This document shows positions 62,818 to 64,000 of a stretch of 64,000 nt of DNA, piece after piece (position 1 is the stretch's first letter; each line of letters starts with the position of its first letter). The notes under the pieces are model-generated. The model saw nothing but the letters and a program-made list of their open reading frames with translations. It had not been told where the DNA came from and did no database searches. The stretch is from Micrococcus terreus (GTDB taxonomy: Bacteria; Actinomycetota; Actinomycetes; Actinomycetales; Micrococcaceae): assembly GCF_900116905.1 (NCBI RefSeq), contig NZ_FPCG01000007.1, forward strand, positions 62,001 through 126,000, given 5' to 3'. Position numbers and translations under genes: made by a program.

Positions 62818-63125
62818 GGCCCTTCACAGATGAGCATGGGTAGGGGTCTTGCGCCACGGCCGGTGTCCGCCGGCGGCGAGCAGGGCGCGTAGGCGGTAGT
62901 TGCCGAAGTTCCGGAAGCCGCGGGCGACCCGGCGCATCGTCTCGATCACCCCGTTCACGGCCTCGGTGGGCCCGTTGGAGGCCCCGGCGGTGTCGAAGTA
63001 GGCCAGGATCGCGGCCTTCCACCGGCGCAGGGTCCGCCCGAGGCGGGCGATCTCCGGGATCGGGCAGGACGGGAAGGCGGCAAGGATCTCGGCGACCAGC
63101 CGGCGGCTGTCCCCATCCACGCTCC
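62818..63125 (-). mobile_element. Remnant of an ISL3-family insertion sequence
   Basis: The minus-strand frame 62824-63120 encodes 98 residues ending the transposase: IPEIARLGRTLRRWKAAILAYF, SNGPTEAVNGVIETMRRVARGFRNFGNYRLRALLAAGG. This is the C-terminal DDE region of ISL3 transposases. The N-terminal three quarters and the other IS end are absent. The preserved end GGCCCTTCACAGATGAG at 62818-62834 looks like the terminal inverted repeat, and it abuts the broken CoA-binding gene. Right boundary estimated. Confidence 0.82.
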
Positions 63126-63409
63126 TAAAGAGCGTCGGCAGGGGTGGACAGCCCAGATTCCGCTAGAGGTAAGGCACCCAGCGCCAGAAATTTCTGGTGG
63201 ACGGGGAACGCCTCGATGTCGACACCCACGGCCGGTTGAAAACCGATCCATACCCTGCCTTTGCGCGCTTCCCACGACCCTTATTGAACGGTGACGGGAA
63301 TCACCAGGCCGGTCGGCTCCACATGACCAGGGAACCGTATTTCCGCTGGCCACGGGTCTAAAATTGTGGGGAGAAGGGTCTCACACCGGAGCGACACTCG
63401 GAGGCAGAA
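63126..63409. other. Intergenic stretch between the IS remnant and the DASS gene
   Basis: 284 bases, less GC-rich than its surroundings. It contains the 14-base palindrome CCAGAAATTTCTGG (63184-63197), a TAAAAT -10-like hexamer at 63359-63364 and a GGAGG ribosome site at 63400-63404. No coding frame of merit. Confidence 0.6.
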
Positions 63410-64000
63410 ATGTCCGGCCATCAGGTTGATTCCACCCACGAATCCAGAGCCATGAGTCGGGACACCGTCTCCATGCTCTGGAAGTTCGGACTGATGGTGC
63501 TGGTGGGAGCGGTGATCTTCTTCATCCCCGCGCCGGAGGGCGTGGACCCCCGCGGCATGCACATGCTCGGGATCTTCGTCGCGACCATCCTGGGGCTCAT
63601 CCTGCAGCCCCTGCCCACCCCCTCGGTGGCGCTGATCGGTCTGGCCACCGCCATGATCACCGGCGCCATGGACGTCAAGAGCGGGGAGGCCCTGAGCGGG
63701 TTCTCCAATTCCGCGGTGCTGCTGATCGTCGCGGCATTCTTCATCGCGGACGGCTTTCTGCTCACCGGGCTGGGGCGCCGCGTGGCCCTGATGTTCCTCA
63801 CGATCCTGGGCAAATCACCCCTGGGCATCGCCTACGGCATGGCCGTCACGGACCTCCTGCTCGCCCCGGCCACCCCGTCCAACACGGCCCGCGCGGGTGG
63901 TGTGATCTACCCGATCGTCCGCTCCGTCGCGGAGGTGCAGGGCTCCACCCCGGACACCGACGAGTCCCGCAGGAAGCTCGGCTCCTACCTCACGTTCACC
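63410..64000 (+). CDS. DASS-type anion transporter, 3' end outside window
   Basis: The frame is open from the ATG at 63410 (GGAGG 5 bases upstream) to the window edge, 197 codons. The N-terminal WKFGLMVLVGAVIFFIPAPEGVDPRGMHMLGIFVATILGLILQPLP and the motif APATPSNTARAGGVIYPIV identify a DASS/CitT-like 2-oxoglutarate/malate-type carrier. At least four membrane segments are visible. It belongs to a different DASS subgroup from the one at 20983. Probable substrate is a di- or tricarboxylate. Confidence 0.88.
   Translation, partial: MSGHQVDSTHESRAMSRDTVSMLWKFGLMVLVGAVIFFIPAPEGVDPRGMHMLGIFVATILGLILQPLPTPSVALIGLATAMITGAMDVKSGEALSGFSNSAVLLIVAAFFIADGFLLTGLGRRVALMFLTILGKSPLGIAYGMAVTDLLLAPATPSNTARAGGVIYPIVRSVAEVQGSTPDTDESRRKLGSYLTFT

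Overview
The window is high-G+C DNA with the gene order of a Micrococcales actinobacterium, most likely Micrococcaceae. This is inferred from the dnaX-recR-lysC neighbourhood, the frequent GTG starts, S8 peptidases carrying SLH repeats, a sunset-domain protein and an SEC-C/YchJ protein. It is dense chromosomal sequence with about 55 supported genes, one tRNA and the SRP RNA. I see no phage, no CRISPR array and no intact mobile element.

Layout. 1-5000: the start of etfB (minus strand), a NUDIX hydrolase, and the glyoxylate bypass pair aceA and aceB. 5000-8150: benzyl-alcohol-type dehydrogenase and benzaldehyde-type dehydrogenase, then a small acidic protein. 8150-17500: envelope and housekeeping genes (TspO-like protein, thioesterase, YihY/BrkB, SDR, anchored SNase nuclease, DUF1275), DUF3052, and a three-gene cassette (WXG-like small protein, alpha/beta hydrolase, lipoprotein). 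17500-22600: catA, catB and a LysR regulator on the minus strand, divergent from a DASS-type anion transporter. 22600-28300: LytR_C protein, HAD hydrolase, 2OG-Fe(II) oxygenase, a frameshifted endonuclease-like pseudogene and a repeat-rich secreted sunset-domain protein. 28400-37200: tRNA-Ser, SRP RNA, gluQ, nitroreductase, dnaX, recR, MFS transporter and lysC. 37200-47850: two tandem secreted subtilases with SLH repeats, a glycosylase-annotated family protein, and a membrane-protein/XRE-regulator pair. 47950-57690: a homoprotocatechuate meta-cleavage cluster (hpaI, hpaH, hpaD, hpaE, a GntR regulator and an hpaG-RraA fusion) flanked by a phenol-hydroxylase-type flavoprotein and a divergent IclR regulator. 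57800-62100: YchJ protein, then purS-purQ-purL. 62100-64000: DUF952, a CoA-binding gene cut by an ISL3-type transposase remnant, and the start of a second DASS transporter.

How the genes fit together. Much of the window serves growth on aromatic compounds. Benzyl alcohol and benzaldehyde oxidation would feed benzoate and then catechol (catA, catB). The hpa cluster would convert homoprotocatechuate to pyruvate and succinic semialdehyde. aceA and aceB then allow net carbon gain from acetyl-CoA, and the DASS carriers could import dicarboxylates. catC, benABCD and hpaBC are not in the window.

The most unusual signal is not a gene. The 11-mer CCGTCGTCGGG occurs exactly 11 times on the two strands, about one per 6 kb. 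It is often preceded by AGGTG a few bases upstream, and it sits in intergenic DNA or in apparently permissive protein linkers. One pair forms a perfectly placed hairpin between hpaD and hpaH. Its distribution resembles that of dispersed recognition sequences such as uptake sequences, but its function is unknown.
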